Below are positions 24,112 through 39,100 of a stretch of 64,000 bases of DNA, piece after piece. The notes below the pieces were generated by a model. That model was not told the origin of the DNA. It worked only from the letters and a program-made list of their open reading frames with translations, and did no database searches. Numbering within the stretch: position 1 is the first letter of the stretch; each line of letters opens with the position of its first letter. A program made the translations under genes and the position numbers. This DNA is from Centropus unirufus (Eukaryota > Chordata > Aves > Cuculiformes > Centropidae). The stretch is taken from assembly GCA_013397695.1 (NCBI GenBank), contig VYZI01000043.1, positions 1 through 64,000 of the forward strand. Direction: 5' to 3'.

Positions 24112-27100
24112 GACGCAGTTCCCAGACCTCAAACCAGAGCCTGAACCCAACCTCCACCTCCTCTCAGCACCTGGAAAATCTGGGCAATAGGCAGCCATTT
24201 TTCTTCCCAATTTGTTTCCCTCTGTCTCAATCTGTCCATTTGGCTCAGGAATGCAATTCTCGTGCTTCCTAACTCTTCCCGCACCTGCTTCAATTTGTTT
24301 TCCCTCTGGTGCTGCCGCTTTCAGGAAAGTAACATTGTTTGCCGATGGCTGCAAATCATCCTGTCAATTATTTCTAGCTGAATTCTTGAAGGTACAAACC
24401 ATACCTAAAGATAACAATATTCCCAACAAATATTTTCCACGCTCCCACCCATGGCAGGGGGGGTACCTTAGGGCTGTGTTACAGGTACCACCACTTGGCA
24501 ACTGTAGATGTGGCTCATGTAGATGTGACACTTCTGAATGTCTGTGGGAATGTGATGAGACACATTCACTGAGCCCTGGAGCTCCTCATTTGATCTCCGT
24601 GTGCCATCTAACCTAACCCTTTCCCTCAGGACTCACCTGAGTGCTTCAGCCACCAGCGGCTGGGGAGAAGAAGAATGGTCTCTCTTCTCCTGTGTGTTTT
24701 CCTCCTTTCCAACACATCCAAGCATCTGCTGTTGTGAACTCCACACCAGCAACACTCCTGGACTATAAAACCATGGGAAAATCCTGCTGGGGCTTGGCAG
24801 CTGTGGTGGTGCGGAGCCTGGAAAGATGGTGAAACACAGAGGTTTTAGTAGCCTGGTAAAGATGGCCTTGGCAGGAGGGTCTGGCTCCCCTGAGACCTCA
24901 GTGATGCCAGACCGGCACCCACAGTCCCCACAGAAGGCGAGCTCAGCAACTGAAGGCAGGAAAATAGGAGCCCTGTGCTCACCTGCACCTCCAGAGAAAA
25001 CTTGGGTTCCTTCCAAAGATCCATGGTCCCAATAACTTTTGCAGGGTCAAATAACCCCTGCCTGCCTCTTGTGCCCAACCAACACAAAGGAAATTTAATT
25101 TCGGTGTCACACAGTGTGTGGCCGGAGCAGAGCAGCCTGCGTTTGTCCAGGCATTGGTTAAAGTCAGTGTATGGCAAAGCCAACGGGAAATTGCCCTGCA
25201 GAGGCAGGATGAGCACAGCCTTGGGAGCCAGACTTAGGGGCTGTGTCAAACACACTGTGGTGCCACAAGGGGTCTTAAAATGTCCAAATGTGGTCATTTA
25301 AGGGCAAAAATATTTTGAACCTGGATGCCTGAGAGGGTGTCTGGGGAGGGAAGAAAGCACAAATCTGCACATGCCTCCTCATGAGGAGCTTTTGCTATCG
25401 GAGCCCTGATTGATTTGGTGTTTGTTGGTGCAACACTGTGGCAAACACAAGATTTCCAGGGAGGTATTTGCCAGCACTGTTAAGCTCCATCAAGGCAATA
25501 GTTTGTGTTTTGTGCGTAGACGGGAACCAAGGCCAGACCCCCCTGCTGCCTGCAGAACCTTGCTTCCAGTTAATTGCTAGGTATATAACTGTCAGATTGA
25601 TACGATAGTTACAACATTTGACAACTGAAGAAACTTAAAAGACATAATTAACCTTCCTGGCAGCCCAGATTTTGCTGAAACAAGTGAATTCTGCAACCGC
25701 CTGTGCCTGGCAGGGAGCCCGCAGCAACCAGCATCAGCCAGTCTCACCCAGAGGACAGGCACCTCCTCGCCCAGCCGGCACCTCCAGCTCCCTGCGATTT
25801 GCCGGGAAACAGAGGCTTTTCTGGGGAGCTGGTGGTGCTGCACTCAAGAAGGGAGTTGGACCTGGTCCCAGGAGTAGGACCGGCACTGTGGGAGCAGGTC
25901 CACTGCCCTGAGCCAAAGGGCTCCCCAGCGCTCCTGGCCCCGCAGGGTATTATCCAGGTGTTTACTGCAGGATCTGAAGATGCCATGAGAGCAAGACCAT
26001 GTAGTTCCTTGAGCTGGTCACTCCCCTTGGCAAGGAAAGCTTCCTGTGCTCACTGAGTGCCAGCACTCCCCATCCTCCAGCCACGATCCAGTGTTCTCAG
26101 CCTCTCATTCTCCATTGGGGTTTGGCATCCAGTATCTCCCAGGATTTTGCTCACTGACATCCCCTGTTAAACTGCATCTTCCCTGATACACAGGGCCCTC
26201 CCTTTCTGATCCAAATTTGACTCCTTGGGAAGCTGCTTCTGCAAAAAACCTGGAGCTGTCCCCACCAGTGCTGGCCAGGTGTCCTCCATGCTCTCAGATA
26301 CCCAACGTCCCCGAGCGTGAGGACCCCAATTCGAGCCGGGCTGGCATTGTGAGGCAAAGAGGACATTGCGGGAACAGAGGGGACACCTGGGTTCAGGGCC
26401 CCAGCTGTCCTCCTGGTTTGGTGGCTGGGATGTGGGAGCACTACCTCTCCACAGTTGATGCAGGATCAGAATCCAAACCGGCAACAGCCAACAGGCTCAC
26501 AACATGAGCCAAGCCTCCCCAGATCCCTGTGCTGCTGGTGGTAACCCTTCTGGATTTCCAGCCCAAACGTGCTCCAGCACGCTTCCCTCCACTCCTCGAA
26601 TTACACAATGACTTTCCCAGCTCTTCCCTATCCCCATGTTTGGGGTACCTTTCCCCAGCTCCTTTTCCCAGGTGCTGCCGGCAGCCCAGAACCTGGACAC
26701 ATTCCCAGAGCAGGACAGCCCCAGCGTCCCGCACCGGCGTGCGGAAAGACCTGGCAGCAGGGACTGCTTGTGCCCATCCCATCGCACCCAGGGAAAAAGC
26801 CCCTTGTAGCTGCCACTGTCCCAGCCCCAGGTGACCTTTACCAGCCGGTGGGGCTCTGTGCACAGGGAGCTCCATGCTCGCCCAGCTCTTGGCAGGACGA
26901 GGAGCAGTTGTGCTTTCTCCTCCAGGGCTGGAGCTGGCCAGGGTCTCCCAGAGCTCTCCCTTGCCTTTCCCATGGGCCAGCTGGCTCCTACCTAGGGCCA
27001 GCTGTGACAGGGACACCCAGCACGGAGTGGGGTTTGGGAGGCCCCAGCTCGTTTGTCCCCACAATTAGTGATGTGATACAGAATGAGCAGGAGCTGCACG

Positions 27101-28124
27101 CGGAGAGACCTTCCAGGAGAAAGGAGAGGCATAACCAGGGGCTGGTGCTATTCTAGCTTTGCAAATTAATTTTAATAAGGAATCTGTGCTCATCCAGTCT
27201 CCTCCATGCAATCGAAGCTCCCCAGAAGTGAATCAAGGGACGTCTCCGTGGCCTGGAGGGTTTTCCTGCCACTGCCAGCATGACCAGGCCATGGACCAGA
27301 GCGGAGGCAGCACCCATGGCTGTTCCTCATCAGGCACGCTCGTCCTCGTCCCTGCAGGTGAGGAGCTCAGCATCACAGGGTGCTGCACTGGGACAGTTGG
27401 GAGAGGAGAAGACCCGTGGTTAGTGGGTGCCAAGCCCCCTGGCTGGGCGCTGCCTGGGCTGGGAAGAGAGCCCAGCCCCTGGGGGGAACAGCACGAGCAC
27501 TCAGCCTGGAGAGAGGGGCTGCCCAGGTCATTTGGTGAAATAAATCCTTTCTCTCGTGTGAAAGACACTCGGATGCGTTGCAAACAGATGCACAGCAGCA
27601 GGGCTCTGTTTGCTTCATCCAGCAGGAAAATCCCCACCTACCAGGAGTCCCACCTTTACACAAAGCTGAGTTTAACAATACCCGAGTGACACGGACACAG
27701 CAGGCTCCCGCTCAGGGTCTCCAACAAGAGCTGTGGCCAGAGGAGAGCCAAGCCAAAACTGCCTGGTGAGGGCACGTTGCTGCCTTTGGAGCAAGAATCC
27801 ATCGCCCGCGCTTCCGCCCCTCCGCCATGCTCACGGTCCTCATGCATCAGACCTCAGTTTCCCTCCTTAGTGATTGCCTGGCACTTCCTGAGCAGGCAGG
27901 GAGAGCAGCAAGCACTCCCATTACTCATCTGATTATTTATTTAGAGCCTGATGATTTGATTCCACTGAGCTGAATGCAGCCACCCCATCTCCTGCCGTTG
28001 CTTATGGATGTGGAGTCCCGTCCCTCTGGAGCAGACAAAGGCTTTGCTGTTGCACGCAAGCGAGAGCCTCCGTTATCTCCCTGCAAATGCCTGTATGCAA
28101 ATCTGATGAAGAATGGTTGGTGAA

Positions 28125-28312
28125 AATCGTAGATCATAGAAAACAGGACTGGAAGAGCCCCCAGGAGATTGGTTGGCTTATTCCTCTCCCTCCCTGGGGG
28201 AAATCGCTTCTGCCAGAGAGAAGCTGGTCTAAAACATCCTAAAAAACCCAGCCACGCTCTCCTCATTTTCTCTATTTTCTGGGAAGGTATTCCTAATGTG
28301 TGACAACGGTGG
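28125..28312 (-). repeat. Ancient, diverged CR1-type LINE 3' fragment
   Basis: TCATAGAAAACAGGACTGGA followed by AGAGCCCC, then a later GGGAAGGTATTCCTAATG, resembles the reverse complement of the CR1 3' region (ATAGAA..GGACTGGAAGGGACC, later GGCAATTTATTCCAGTG). It is much more diverged than the two plus-strand CR1 copies in this window. Confidence 0.5.
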
Positions 28313-31300
28313 GATGTGCTAATGGGCGCTGGGCTTTTGTGCTGCTGCGCCGGGGAACTGCAATAGTGGCACAAGTGCCCCCAAACTGGCACTGCTGCCA
28401 GCACCAGACCCTGGTCGCCCTGTCCAGGGGCACGGGACCAGCCCTGAGGCTCTGGGAGGAACAGAGCATCCCCCCAGGGCTCCCAGTAAACACATGGTGT
28501 CACAATTCACAGCATGAGGGGCCGACAGTCTTGGAAGATCCCACCTTCACCTGGAGAGCTCCTTCAGGTGGAGCCAGGCATGCCCTGATGGCCACGAGCA
28601 GGGTGAGGAAGCCTCAGGGTAGGAACGTCCTGCTGAGGATGCAAACTGGACACAGCTGTGCCCAGGCTTGATTGGAGCCTTTCTGGTGCCTTCAAAGCTG
28701 TGGGCAGGTATGCAGGGAGCATGGTGTGGGCAGGGTGCCAGCTTGCCGGAGCTGGTGTTGCTGTTCTCCACTTCCCTGGAGCCACCTGGCATGGGGAAGG
28801 TGAGAGGCTGAGCAGAACTGTAGCTGGGTGAGTTCTGGGGATCCCATAGGGCTGGGTGACACTTTGGTGTCCCCCAGGGATGCTGGCTCTGTCCCTGCAG
28901 TGCCAGGTAGAGCTCAGGGCTCCCTGGTTGCTTGTGTGTGGCTGCCTGGGTGCACACCCTATCCGGCCGCTGGTGTGGGGACAGGTATTGGGCCCCTCTG
29001 GCTGTGGTTCTGTAAGGAAGGAGTGGCTGCTGGATTTTCTTGTGCGAGTTCTGTGCTCCAGGTCTGGCCCTGCTCATGCAGACCGGCAGAGGCTGCAGGT
29101 CATGGGCTGCAAACCCAGCCCTGGGTGTCTCTGCAGAAGCTGGCTCTTCCAGGGGCTCCTCCTTTCCAAAGCAATGCTTCAGGTCTGACATGTACCTCGG
29201 GTTCTTCTCCTTTCAGGAATGCTTTACAGATCCCAGGTTTCTATGCTTGGAAAAAAACAAAGGATGTTCTGATGGTTTCTTAAGCAGGAGCGTTGCATAC
29301 TCGGCTCATGTGAGATTTATGTGGCCCAAGGGGTGCAGTGAGGTTCCGCTGACTCACCTCTTTCTCTTAAAATGAAAATAAAGCAGCCAGTGTATTACCT
29401 TTGGTTTATTCTGTGTAATGCACAGTAAAGTCTTTCTGCAGTGGTGCCAGCTGTGCCCAAGGGGGGCAGAGCTGCTGTGGGGTGCCTGCTCCTGCTGTGG
29501 GTGCAGACCCTGAGCTCACCCTGGCTGTGGTGCTCCACAACCCGTTCACCTCCGAGCTCTTGCAGTGACCCATCAAGACACTGGTGGGGTCCAGCCTGGG
29601 GCAGGAGATGGCCCAGTGCCCCGGAGAGGAGGTGGGTGTCTGCCTGAATGGAGCCAAGTGTGGGATGGAGCTCACTGCTTCACCTCCCTGCAGCTCCCGC
29701 TGTCCTGTGCCCATCAGGACAAGGATCCCCCACAGGCTGGGATGCAGCAAGGCACTCGCTGGTCTCAGTTGCCCAGGTCACTCTTGCGCCCAGTGGCAGA
29801 AGGAAGGTGTGAACCCCTTGGAGCTGGCTGGAGTATTGGCATGAGCAGCAGCGTTGGGGACCAGCAGCCTGGGATCATGTCTCCTGCTTTCCCTTGTTCC
29901 TGCATGGGGACATCTGCAAAAGGGGTGGATGGGGACAGGAATGGCATTGGCTGTCCCGGCCAAACCTGTCAGGTAGGTGTGAGTGCTGCCAACCCTGCTT
30001 GCAGAGGGTCACAGGGCTGCAAAACTGGGACCTGCTTTGGCTTCACAAAAGGGGATTATTTGTTTCTAGATCTGGAGGAACTGTCAATTCATTCCTACAC
30101 AGAACATGCAAAAGCCAAAGCACAAGTAGGATTTCTCTGCTCTGGTTGAGCCCACAGCTCGGACAGGTCACTTTTGCTTCCATCTATGTAAAATGGCAAA
30201 GTAGCTTGGATGAACCAGGAGGGGAGAGCACTAGAAAGTAGCAGAGCTGTTTTCTTGAGACAAATGTCTTTCAGCCCTCACTCCAGGGATTTCCTCCGTT
30301 CCCACCTGTGACTCGGACCCAGCCTTCAGCCCTCCAGTCTCCCTCCAGTGTTCCTGCATGGACTGAAGTCCCATGATGCAAACCGGCGGTAAGGGAAACG
30401 GGACCCCCCATCTCTTTGGCCTCAGCTGAGAGCAGACCCCCCCTTCCCGGCAAAGCAAAGCCCCCCTTCTGTAGGGAAGCAGCGAAACCTCCCTGCTCAG
30501 CTGGGCAGTGCCAGCCTGCTGCGGGGACATCTCTACCGTGGGGACCCCGGTACCTGCCGGAGACCCCAGCCGCAGCGGCACAGATGAGGAGGTAGGAGGT
30601 GAGCAGCCCTGCCATCTGGGGGAACATAATGGATCAAGCATATGGACAATTAAAAATGCAATGACGGCATTTACCGGGAGTTGTTTTCCCGGCTTATTTT
30701 AAACCCTGTTTCCCAGGTGTCGCAGCCCCAGGGACAGCAAGGTCTTCCTCCCCTGTTCATGGGAGTTTTGCCATGTGGAAGCTGAATGAGATGTTTGCTC
30801 TGTGATGGGTGGGGGAGTTTACAGTGGGATTTTGAGTTACGGTCATGACTCCGCAGCAGGTTTGGGGTGTGTGGATTTGGACCTGCCACCCCTTTACAGC
30901 TGATTCTGTATGTTGCAGCCCTCTTGCTCTTCCCCCCTCCATCTGGGACAGGAGCGAAGTGTTTGTAATGTGAAAATTTCTGTTCAGGCAAAATATTGAC
31001 CACAGCTTTGGGGTTTTATTTTTGCCATTGGGGTTGACCGTGCTAGAAGAACAGCGTTTGTCCATTATAGAGCACCCTTTACAGGGAGATAACTGCTTCC
31101 TAGATAATAATATATAATTAGCAAGGATTATCCCATAATCTAGTCTAATTGACAGAGATCGTGATGTTGTTCAGTGGACTGCCAGCAGAAGAATTAGAGC
31201 ATCATTAATTGCAGTGTAACCCTGGCACGGGCTTCCCTTTTTTTGCATCCTGTGGCGTGTTACGAGTCCATTTATGCCTCAGTTTTCCCTCCCACGAGCT

Positions 31301-32692
31301 GCCTGCTCATCCATCTGAAGAGGGGGATTTATCCAGCAATGTCTACACTGGTGCACAGGAATGTTTGAACAAATGCAAGAGGGTTTTCCAGCCCTTGTGG
31401 TATCCTTCACAACACGATCCATGCTATGACAGAGCTTCTCCCATTACCATTAAAACATTTTTGAGGTGCTGCAGCCATTTAAAGGAGTCAGGGAGATGCA
31501 GCGCTTCTGGTGCTGCATGGAAGGGCCAAGGATTTCCTGGCTGCAGGCAGCCAGGTTGGAGAACTCCCTGATGTATTTCCCACCCTCTTTCTCCTCCTTT
31601 CTGCTTCCATCCATCCCTTCTCTGACCCGGCCCCTAGTTTCTGCTTCATCCAACGCTCCTGCCCCATTGTGTGCTAACATAACCTGGGAAGGAAGTTCCT
31701 GGAGACTCCTTCAAATGTTCAGGGCTCCAAAAATCATCTGTGACTGCTCCTTGCCTTAACATCTCTTAATCCAGGGCCGACCCAGCAAACCCTTCATACT
31801 ACAGAGCTGCCGGGGAAGAGAACGAGATCTAAAACTTCAGGTCCTTTGTGAAGAAACCTTTGAAGAATCTCTTAAAAGATGAAAAATGGTGAGCAGCTGC
31901 GCACTGTCTTTTTCTGAAGGGAGGGTCTTGTCTAGGCCGTTTTTCACCCAAGTGATTTGCAGCAGCACAGAGCTTTCGTGAGCCATGCTGGCTGATGGGG
32001 AATGGAGCAAGTTGTTGCTCTATGGGCCTGTTGGCTTTACCTGCTCTTTTGTTGGAAGAAATCTGTGGGCTGGGCTTAATCTGTAAGAACAGGGGGAAAA
32101 AAAAAAGAACCATTTTTTTTCCAGGTGGAGTCCTTCCTTCACTGAATGTTTTCCCTGTAAAAAGGGAACTGGCTATTTCACAGGCAGCGTGCCAGAGAAA
32201 CCTAGCACAAGGGAGCCACTGCTCAGCCCTTTCGTGTTTCCCCACCGTGAATGCAGGAGCTTGCGGAGAGTCCCTGCCTTTGTGACATCTCTTCTGGTAC
32301 CCTGGGGCTGGCCTGCACCACACCGTGACTCCAAGGAAACCCAGAGGAGAGAGCAGAATTTAGGAGAAATGTGTGAATTTAGAATTTAGGAGAAATTTGG
32401 TGAGGCCAAACTTTAGAATGCATGAGATCCCCTTTCTTCCTCCAGCCAGATGTGTAACGTGGCAGGTGTGAGGAACCAAGTCTGTGATGGCTCACAACAT
32501 AGAGGAACCCAAGCTGGTGAGGCTCCTACAGGGGACCTTGCGAGTGAGTTTGCCCGTGGCAAACTCTAGCACATCAGATGTTTTGGAGCCATCTAAGGCT
32601 CAGATGGCTCGGCCCTTCCTGACCTCTATTTCAGGAGATTTCCAGAGGTCACACAAACTACAGCCAGGGAACAGATCACAGCGCTGGGAATC

Positions 32693-32815
32693 GGCCATCC
32701 CTGGCCTCCTGCTTTGCGTATGAGCTGCACAGCTCCGGTCTCCCACTGGCCATCCTTGTGGCCATCCTTGGCCTCCTGCTTTCTCCACAAGCCACACAGC
32801 TCCCGTCTCCCCACT
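32693..32815 (+). repeat. Two-copy 67-bp direct repeat
   Basis: GGCCATCCCTGGCCTCCTGC begins at 32693 and recurs, with one change, at 32760. The second unit is shorter and diverged. It also contains a CACAGCTCC(G/C)GTCTCC element in each unit. Confidence 0.7.
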
Positions 32816-35624
32816 TGTATTGCCCAGGGGAGGGAAGGAAGAACCGAGGCATAGCAAAGTGATTCAGTTAGGAAACCTAAGGCATAAATAAATGCAGTTG
32901 TGGGGGTGAGATTGCTGCAAGGGGGAAATCTGGTCTCTATAGAGTAATTAAAACCTGATTACTGTCAGGTATTGAGTATCCTGTTGTCATATCCAGCATC
33001 ACCCTGCGGGAAAATGAAGCCTTTTTGGCCCGTTGCTCTTTCGCCTGTTTTTATCTTTCTTTCCTGCCTTTCTTTCTGTTTTTTGTCCTTAATTCTTTTA
33101 TTCTCTGCATCTCTCCTGTCCTGGGAGTCTTGAGTCCAGCCCTCGGGAATCTTCCAGTTCCCCCAGACAGTCAGTTTTATGCAAAGCTGAGTGTGTGAAT
33201 CTTCAGCACAAATGTTACTGCCAGCTTTAACATCAAGATAGAAGAGCTGGACCAAGAGCTATATACTTAGGTCCTCTTGAAAACGTGCTGGGCAAAAATA
33301 TTTGCTGTTAAGTAGAGGAAATTCATAAGACAGTTTTCCTGTAACTCTGCTCCCCAGGTGTTCATATCCAAACAAAAAATACTTGGCATATATTAAGAAT
33401 GAAACCAAGAAGAAAAAAAACAACTCTGCAGTGCATGCCCTAAAGAGCTGAAGGTATCCAAAATCGATTTAAAAAAAAAATAAAAATCTCTCTTCCCTGA
33501 AGGCTGCTCAGAAACTGAAAGTGTTGGAGACCAGGAGAGGACATAGAAAAAGTCACCAAGAGGAGATGGGCCTGGCAGAGCTTTGCTTACATCCTGAAAT
33601 GGAGTCTGCAGGCATAGGACAGGCTGAGACTATGGAGCAGAAGAGCCCACGTGCACCTCCAGGCTGTTCCACGCTGTGGATCTGAGGAGGCACTGGCTGA
33701 CTCATGCTAAGCTCAGGGGACGCCTGGACAGCCGGCAAGGTTACGGTGAGCAGAGCTCAGACAGGCTGGCTGACAGCAGCTGCCATCTCCTGTGCCTTGC
33801 ACCGCTTCAAAAGGGATGCACGAAGGAAGAGATGTGATCAGGTTGTACTTTATTTTTAATAAATACACCTCGAGGACAAGGCAGGCACTCGCCACCACCT
33901 TCCCCTTCCTCACAGCACAGGTACTCTGGGCCGTATCCTTGTTTCTATTTTGCTCTTGCTTATAAATTTCACAGTGGTGTCATGAAGGGCATCCCCTCCA
34001 CAGGAAAGCATCATCCACATCTCCTGCCCTCTCTCAGTTGGCTCCCAGGGCTTAACTGTAAGAACAGAAGTGGATCTTGTGGAGTTGCCATTTTCAGAGT
34101 AGAATGGAGCGGTTCCCTTTCAGACAGCAGTTCCTTGGTTGTCACCTGTACCATGCACCATGACTTGGGTGGCTCCTCAACCTGCCTTGTAACAGACAGC
34201 ACAGCATAACCTGGCTGCCTGGTCAGACCAGATAAAGCTCTCTGAATGTATCTGACCTGTGCTGGAAACTGCTCTGGCCTGGCTTTCGTTAGAGCAGAAA
34301 CTGCTCGGTTTTGCCTCTCACACTAAATAGAGAAAACACAGCCAAGAGAACACTGCAAAAAAGTACTGCAGGTCTTGGCATTAGCAGCTCTGGATACAAA
34401 AGCTGGGTCATTCACGGCTCCTCAAGCCCTGCCATGACCATCCAGGATACAGGAATTCAATTACAGCTCTGCAGTTCGAAGGTATTTAAGTAGGAAATGA
34501 AGCTGATTACTTCTAAAATAAATCGAGGTTTCCACCTGTTGCTACAGCCTGGTCAGCAGATGTCAGAAGTCTTTGCTGAGGTACTACCCAGCCTGCAGCT
34601 CCTGTTCCGTGCTGTCTCCAACACACCCAACCTGAACTTCCTACAGATGAGATCTCTGCATGCCAGAGCATCACTGCTTTCAGAAAAGGCAGCTGTTTGA
34701 TACCCTCACAACGTGCACAGGAAGAAAACGGTCCTGCACAGACCCAAGCAAACCAGACAGGGTTCAGATGTCTTTAAGAGAATTTTATCTGATTAAATTT
34801 ATGGAATTCAACACCTCAGGTGAGTTTGGGGTGTTTCTTTAGCTTCTAGGGTCTACAGAAGAAAAAGGTATTTAGTGGTCCACATGATGACAGTCTGTCC
34901 TGTTTTAGGGTTAAGATCGGAATAAAGACTAATCCAGTTTTCTCCACTGCATTATTTTTCCTTAAGTGACTCTTCTGAAATAAGAGTGCTGACCCGACAA
35001 TCAAAAGGCATTTTCTTATGGTACATGAAGACTGCAATTCCCAGGACTGTGAATAGGCAGGTTCCACTCATACCCATATTTGGGTCTGTCTACCCTGGTA
35101 ACTCAGAAAAAGGTTTGTGAACAGTTCCTTCTGTACGCAGACACACAGAACAGAGCACACTCTATTACCTACCAGTAGAGAAACTCTTTATCTGTCACAG
35201 CTTTAATAATAGCTCATGGAGAACAAGATGACTTGTGGCACTAAAGAAATCAGAGCTAATACAAGAGGTGCGATTTCCAGGTTTTAATATCCAGAAGGAA
35301 TTAAACACAGTTTGTTGCTTAAATTTGTTCACATTATCACTCTGAACCACATTCCTCACAGAGGAAAAGAAGCCTTTAAAAGGAGTATTTTGCTTATAAC
35401 CCAGTTTTATTTAGAAAATTAATTTCAAGATTTTTTCATGATACATTAAAAACAAGCACCACATTTAAATCATGAATGAGGTCCACGTGAGCGGCTCAAT
35501 AACCAGCAGAGGCATTGGATAGCACCTTTACTCCAGGGCATTGTGATTTTCACCCCAATGCTTTGGAAAATGCCCAGTCACAGGATGACTGAGCCTATGG
35601 AATGGTGTTAGCAAGTTACTGAAA

Positions 35625-35630
35625 TTTATT
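35625..35630 (-). terminator. TCEANC2: Candidate TCEANC2 polyadenylation signal
   Basis: AATAAA on the minus strand about 560 bases downstream of the TCEANC2 stop codon. Other hexamers further downstream could also be used. Confidence 0.4.
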
Positions 35631-36187
35631 TTGCATCCAACTCTGGAATGGAGCAAAAGGGAATCATCTGGTGTGGCAGAACAGCCAGCGCTAACCACAG
35701 GCGGAGCCCAGCTGCAGCAGACGTGGCTGATTTAAGAGTTTGCAGAGTTATCCAGAGTTTGCAGTTATCCACCCGGGCTCTCCTTACCCTGAATTCCCAG
35801 TACTTCCTACTAGCGCAGCAGAGCTGCTCCTTTATATCATTCAGCTGATTACACCTGAAGATCCGCATCAGGGACGGGGCTAAACTGAGGTATGACAAAT
35901 GGGCAGAGGTGAGAAACAGGTGAGTCAGCAAGGATGGTTTTGAAGGAGAAAAATAGACAGCAGGGCAGAAGAAACTTCGTGCAACAAGCCCACACGGATT
36001 TCTACCAAGTCAGATTTACAGCACCTCTTCCGTCATTAGTGATTCTTGTCTTCAGCAGCCCTGTTCATAGAGCGGTGCCAAGTGAGTCACAGCCAGTACT
36101 CCCGCACGCCCCTCACGACAGAAAGGGCTCCTGGTTTCACACAGACGTAGGCACATGAAGTTCTCACTCAGGATCAAGCACGACACC

Positions 36188-39100
36188 TCACTTTTTATGG
36201 CTCTGTACAAACGCAGGGACAGTGAGCACGCCAGACCTGACTTCTGCTCGGATTTCAGGTTTGTGCTTTAATGAGAAGACAAGAGCTCGCACCATTCTGC
36301 GATACGGGGCACTAATGAGACGGGAAGAGAGATGAAAAGCTTCTCGCTCAATATTTTCAGCCAGCGGGTGATCAATCTGAAAACAGCAAAGTATAAAATT
36401 AGATCTTTACATTTAATAAGGAGACCAACTAATTGAAATTTTAGTTCGGTGCTTTTCAGTGTTTCTTCATTAATCAGCTTAGATTCAAGGAAATCTACTT
36501 CCCACCACAAGTTAACAGGAAGAGCAATTTAATTCCACCCTGGCAATTAAGGAACGAGGCAACGTGGTCAGTAACAGGGAACATATCCACATCTCCAGCT
36601 GGGTGGCAGTACTCTGCCATCACAACAGGAAACTAATCTGCAACTAGGTTTGGGTATGAGGCCTAACTGCAGTTCGAAGCCACGCTGTACCCTCCCCACA
36701 CAGCTCACTTTTGATCTCGCTGATAGAAGGTACCTTGGATACTATTTTAGACTCGATTCCAACAGCAACTCTAAGACGTGCCAAACACTTGGCAACTCTG
36801 CCTGGTGCTATAAAGGGAAATGTGGGCTCTCTGTGTGTAGAAGGAGGTGTAATTAAGAATGCAGAAAGGGATTTGCTAAATGTTAATTATCTAGTTATTG
36901 CTTCAACATGTGCCAAAACCTGTAATTTAGCACTGCTTAGGAAAAAAATCCCCCACCCATCACGCAATGGTTTTAATTTAACTTCTGCCTTTTAGACAGG
37001 GAATCTCCCATGCTTTGCATGCAGGAGATCCCAGTGTGCCAAACAGCAATCCTCCAAGTTCTTTGCCCACCCTGCTTTCTGTTACCCCTCACTGAAATCC
37101 CCTTGGATCCATTCAGCCCCACCTTCCCTACTCCTTTTTGTCAGCCTCTCAGGTGTCCCCACTCCCCATTTACTGGACCTGTGGCTTCCCTGCCTACAAA
37201 TGCTATTCACGTGCTGCTGAAAGCTCCACTTGCAGGTACGGTGGTAGCTGCAAGCTAGAAGGGTGTTCTTCCTCGCCGCGCTTGCAGGTAAGTCCTGTTC
37301 AGAGGCAATTCTGCTTTACACCACAGCCTTTCTATCCCATAGCTTCAGATTTTACTATCAGTCTTATCACCATCCATAAACCAGTTCTCCAAGAACTAAG
37401 CATGCCTCGCAGCCTGGGAAAGGTGAGCTTCCTTCCACCCTTCTGAGACATTCCCACAGCAAACCAACCTTTTGTGCTGCCTCAGTCCAGATGGACTGGG
37501 AGTTGGGAGAGGTTGTTCTCATAACCAGCAAGTGCAGAGCTTTGAAACTCTTGAGTGCTTATTGTTTGACTTGCCATTTAAAGGATAATTATTATGGTGT
37601 TTTATAGACCAAGAAAACTAATCATTAAGCCTTACAGCAAAACCCTGTTGATCTACTTAAACATACCTGAGGGATCTGGTATTTATCACTTTATATACCA
37701 TCAACCTTGCCTCTATGTTTTTGCAATAGGTTTAAATTTACAAGTGTTTAACCACTTAAATATGAAACACCCAAAAGGTCCCAGTGTTGTTGCTTTCATA
37801 GCTGCTTAGTAAGAAAAACTTGATCTCCTATAAACTTCCTCCTCCTTTTATAGAGCCCAGCTGCAGTAGACACACAACTGTTCCGTTGGTGAGTTACATA
37901 AATGACAGCAAATATACCTCACTTATAATTAGTACACTTATTTGGTTAACAAACAAAAAAATACTATATCTACCTCAAAAACAAAGCCACTTATAAATAA
38001 GGACATGCAGCAGAATGCTGAAAACAGGAACAGATATCTGGTCTTGTCCCCACTCTGCAGGCAGGGCCAGCTTTGTAATAGCTATGGCTGAAAAGGTTTA
38101 ACGTGTTGAAACAAGAGATCTGAGCCAAAGACAAATGGATATGGATGCTACCTCTAGATCCAGGGCTTCACAAAGCAGCTTCCGCGCATTCTTTCGGAAA
38201 GCTTCGGTCTTGGGATCGCTCCTGACCTCTATTGAGGGCTTGTTTGAATGGTCTCGGATGAAAGCTCGCCACTCCGTGTAAATCTCTCTGGCGAGGCTGG
38301 CCACGTCCTCATCGGAATGTTTGCGCATCTTGTTCACGGTGTGACCTGGGAAACGGCAACAACTCCTTCTGCTTTGGTAAGTGGAAACAATGGAACGGAC
38401 GCCAGCCAACCCATATGAGTGCTAATGCAGCCACACACACTTTTAATTCAGGCAGTATCAACAAAACAACCAGAGCATCGACACACCTATGAATATAAAA
38501 TTATCAGGAATGAAGCCTGGGGTTCCCGCTCCTTGACTTCTGCAGTGATTTTTTTGCCTGAGTAATTAGCAAAGAATTGACCTATGCACGTGATAATTAC
38601 CTTCCCAAGTCACCATGGTGGAGAGACACATAATACTATGTTAACGTTCTACAGACACTACTGGATCTTGTGAAACCGTGTTAGATTGGCCTGCAAAGAA
38701 TGCTGAAAAGCCCTTTGAGGAAGCAGGTGAGGCTGGCGATGCCTACAGCATTTTAACACGCAAAGGTCTCAGTGACTCCAAGCAGAATCTTTCTACTCGA
38801 CAGGGCTCGCAAAGCAGGTTTCCACTGAGAGAAGACAAAAGGGACCTTCTTCCAGTGCGGTGTTTCTCTCTGACCGCTAGCACTGTCGGCCAGGAGATGT
38901 CACTGTGAGGCTTCAGTCGCTCTACCAGCCACCTTCAGGCAGACACTGGGAAAAATCTCAGGAAAAGCCTGGATAAGCTGAACAGGGCAAATGAAGTAAC
39001 GACCCAGGAGAAAGGAGCAGCTCGCATCTCCTTTCCAAAGGAAAGGGCTGGGGGGGACTCTGAATAGAGCTCAGCCGCTCTAATGGCAAACAAAGGGCAG

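Larger units (their letters stand above)
24130..35620. other. 11.5-kb gene-free stretch between CDCP2 and TCEANC2
   Basis: No exon of a recognised gene is seen on either strand. The first half is GC-rich and holds long uninformative open frames (up to 214 codons on the minus strand near 28.5-29.2 kb). The second half is more AT-rich. An old CR1 fragment lies near 28.1 kb and a local 67-bp duplication at 32.7 kb. The rightmost part could hold an extended TCEANC2 3' UTR. Confidence 0.5.

Noticed and set aside
28547..29191. 214-codon minus-strand open frame in the gene-free region
   Set aside because: Same reason: GC-rich, overlapping long frames on the plus strand, no splice or domain support.
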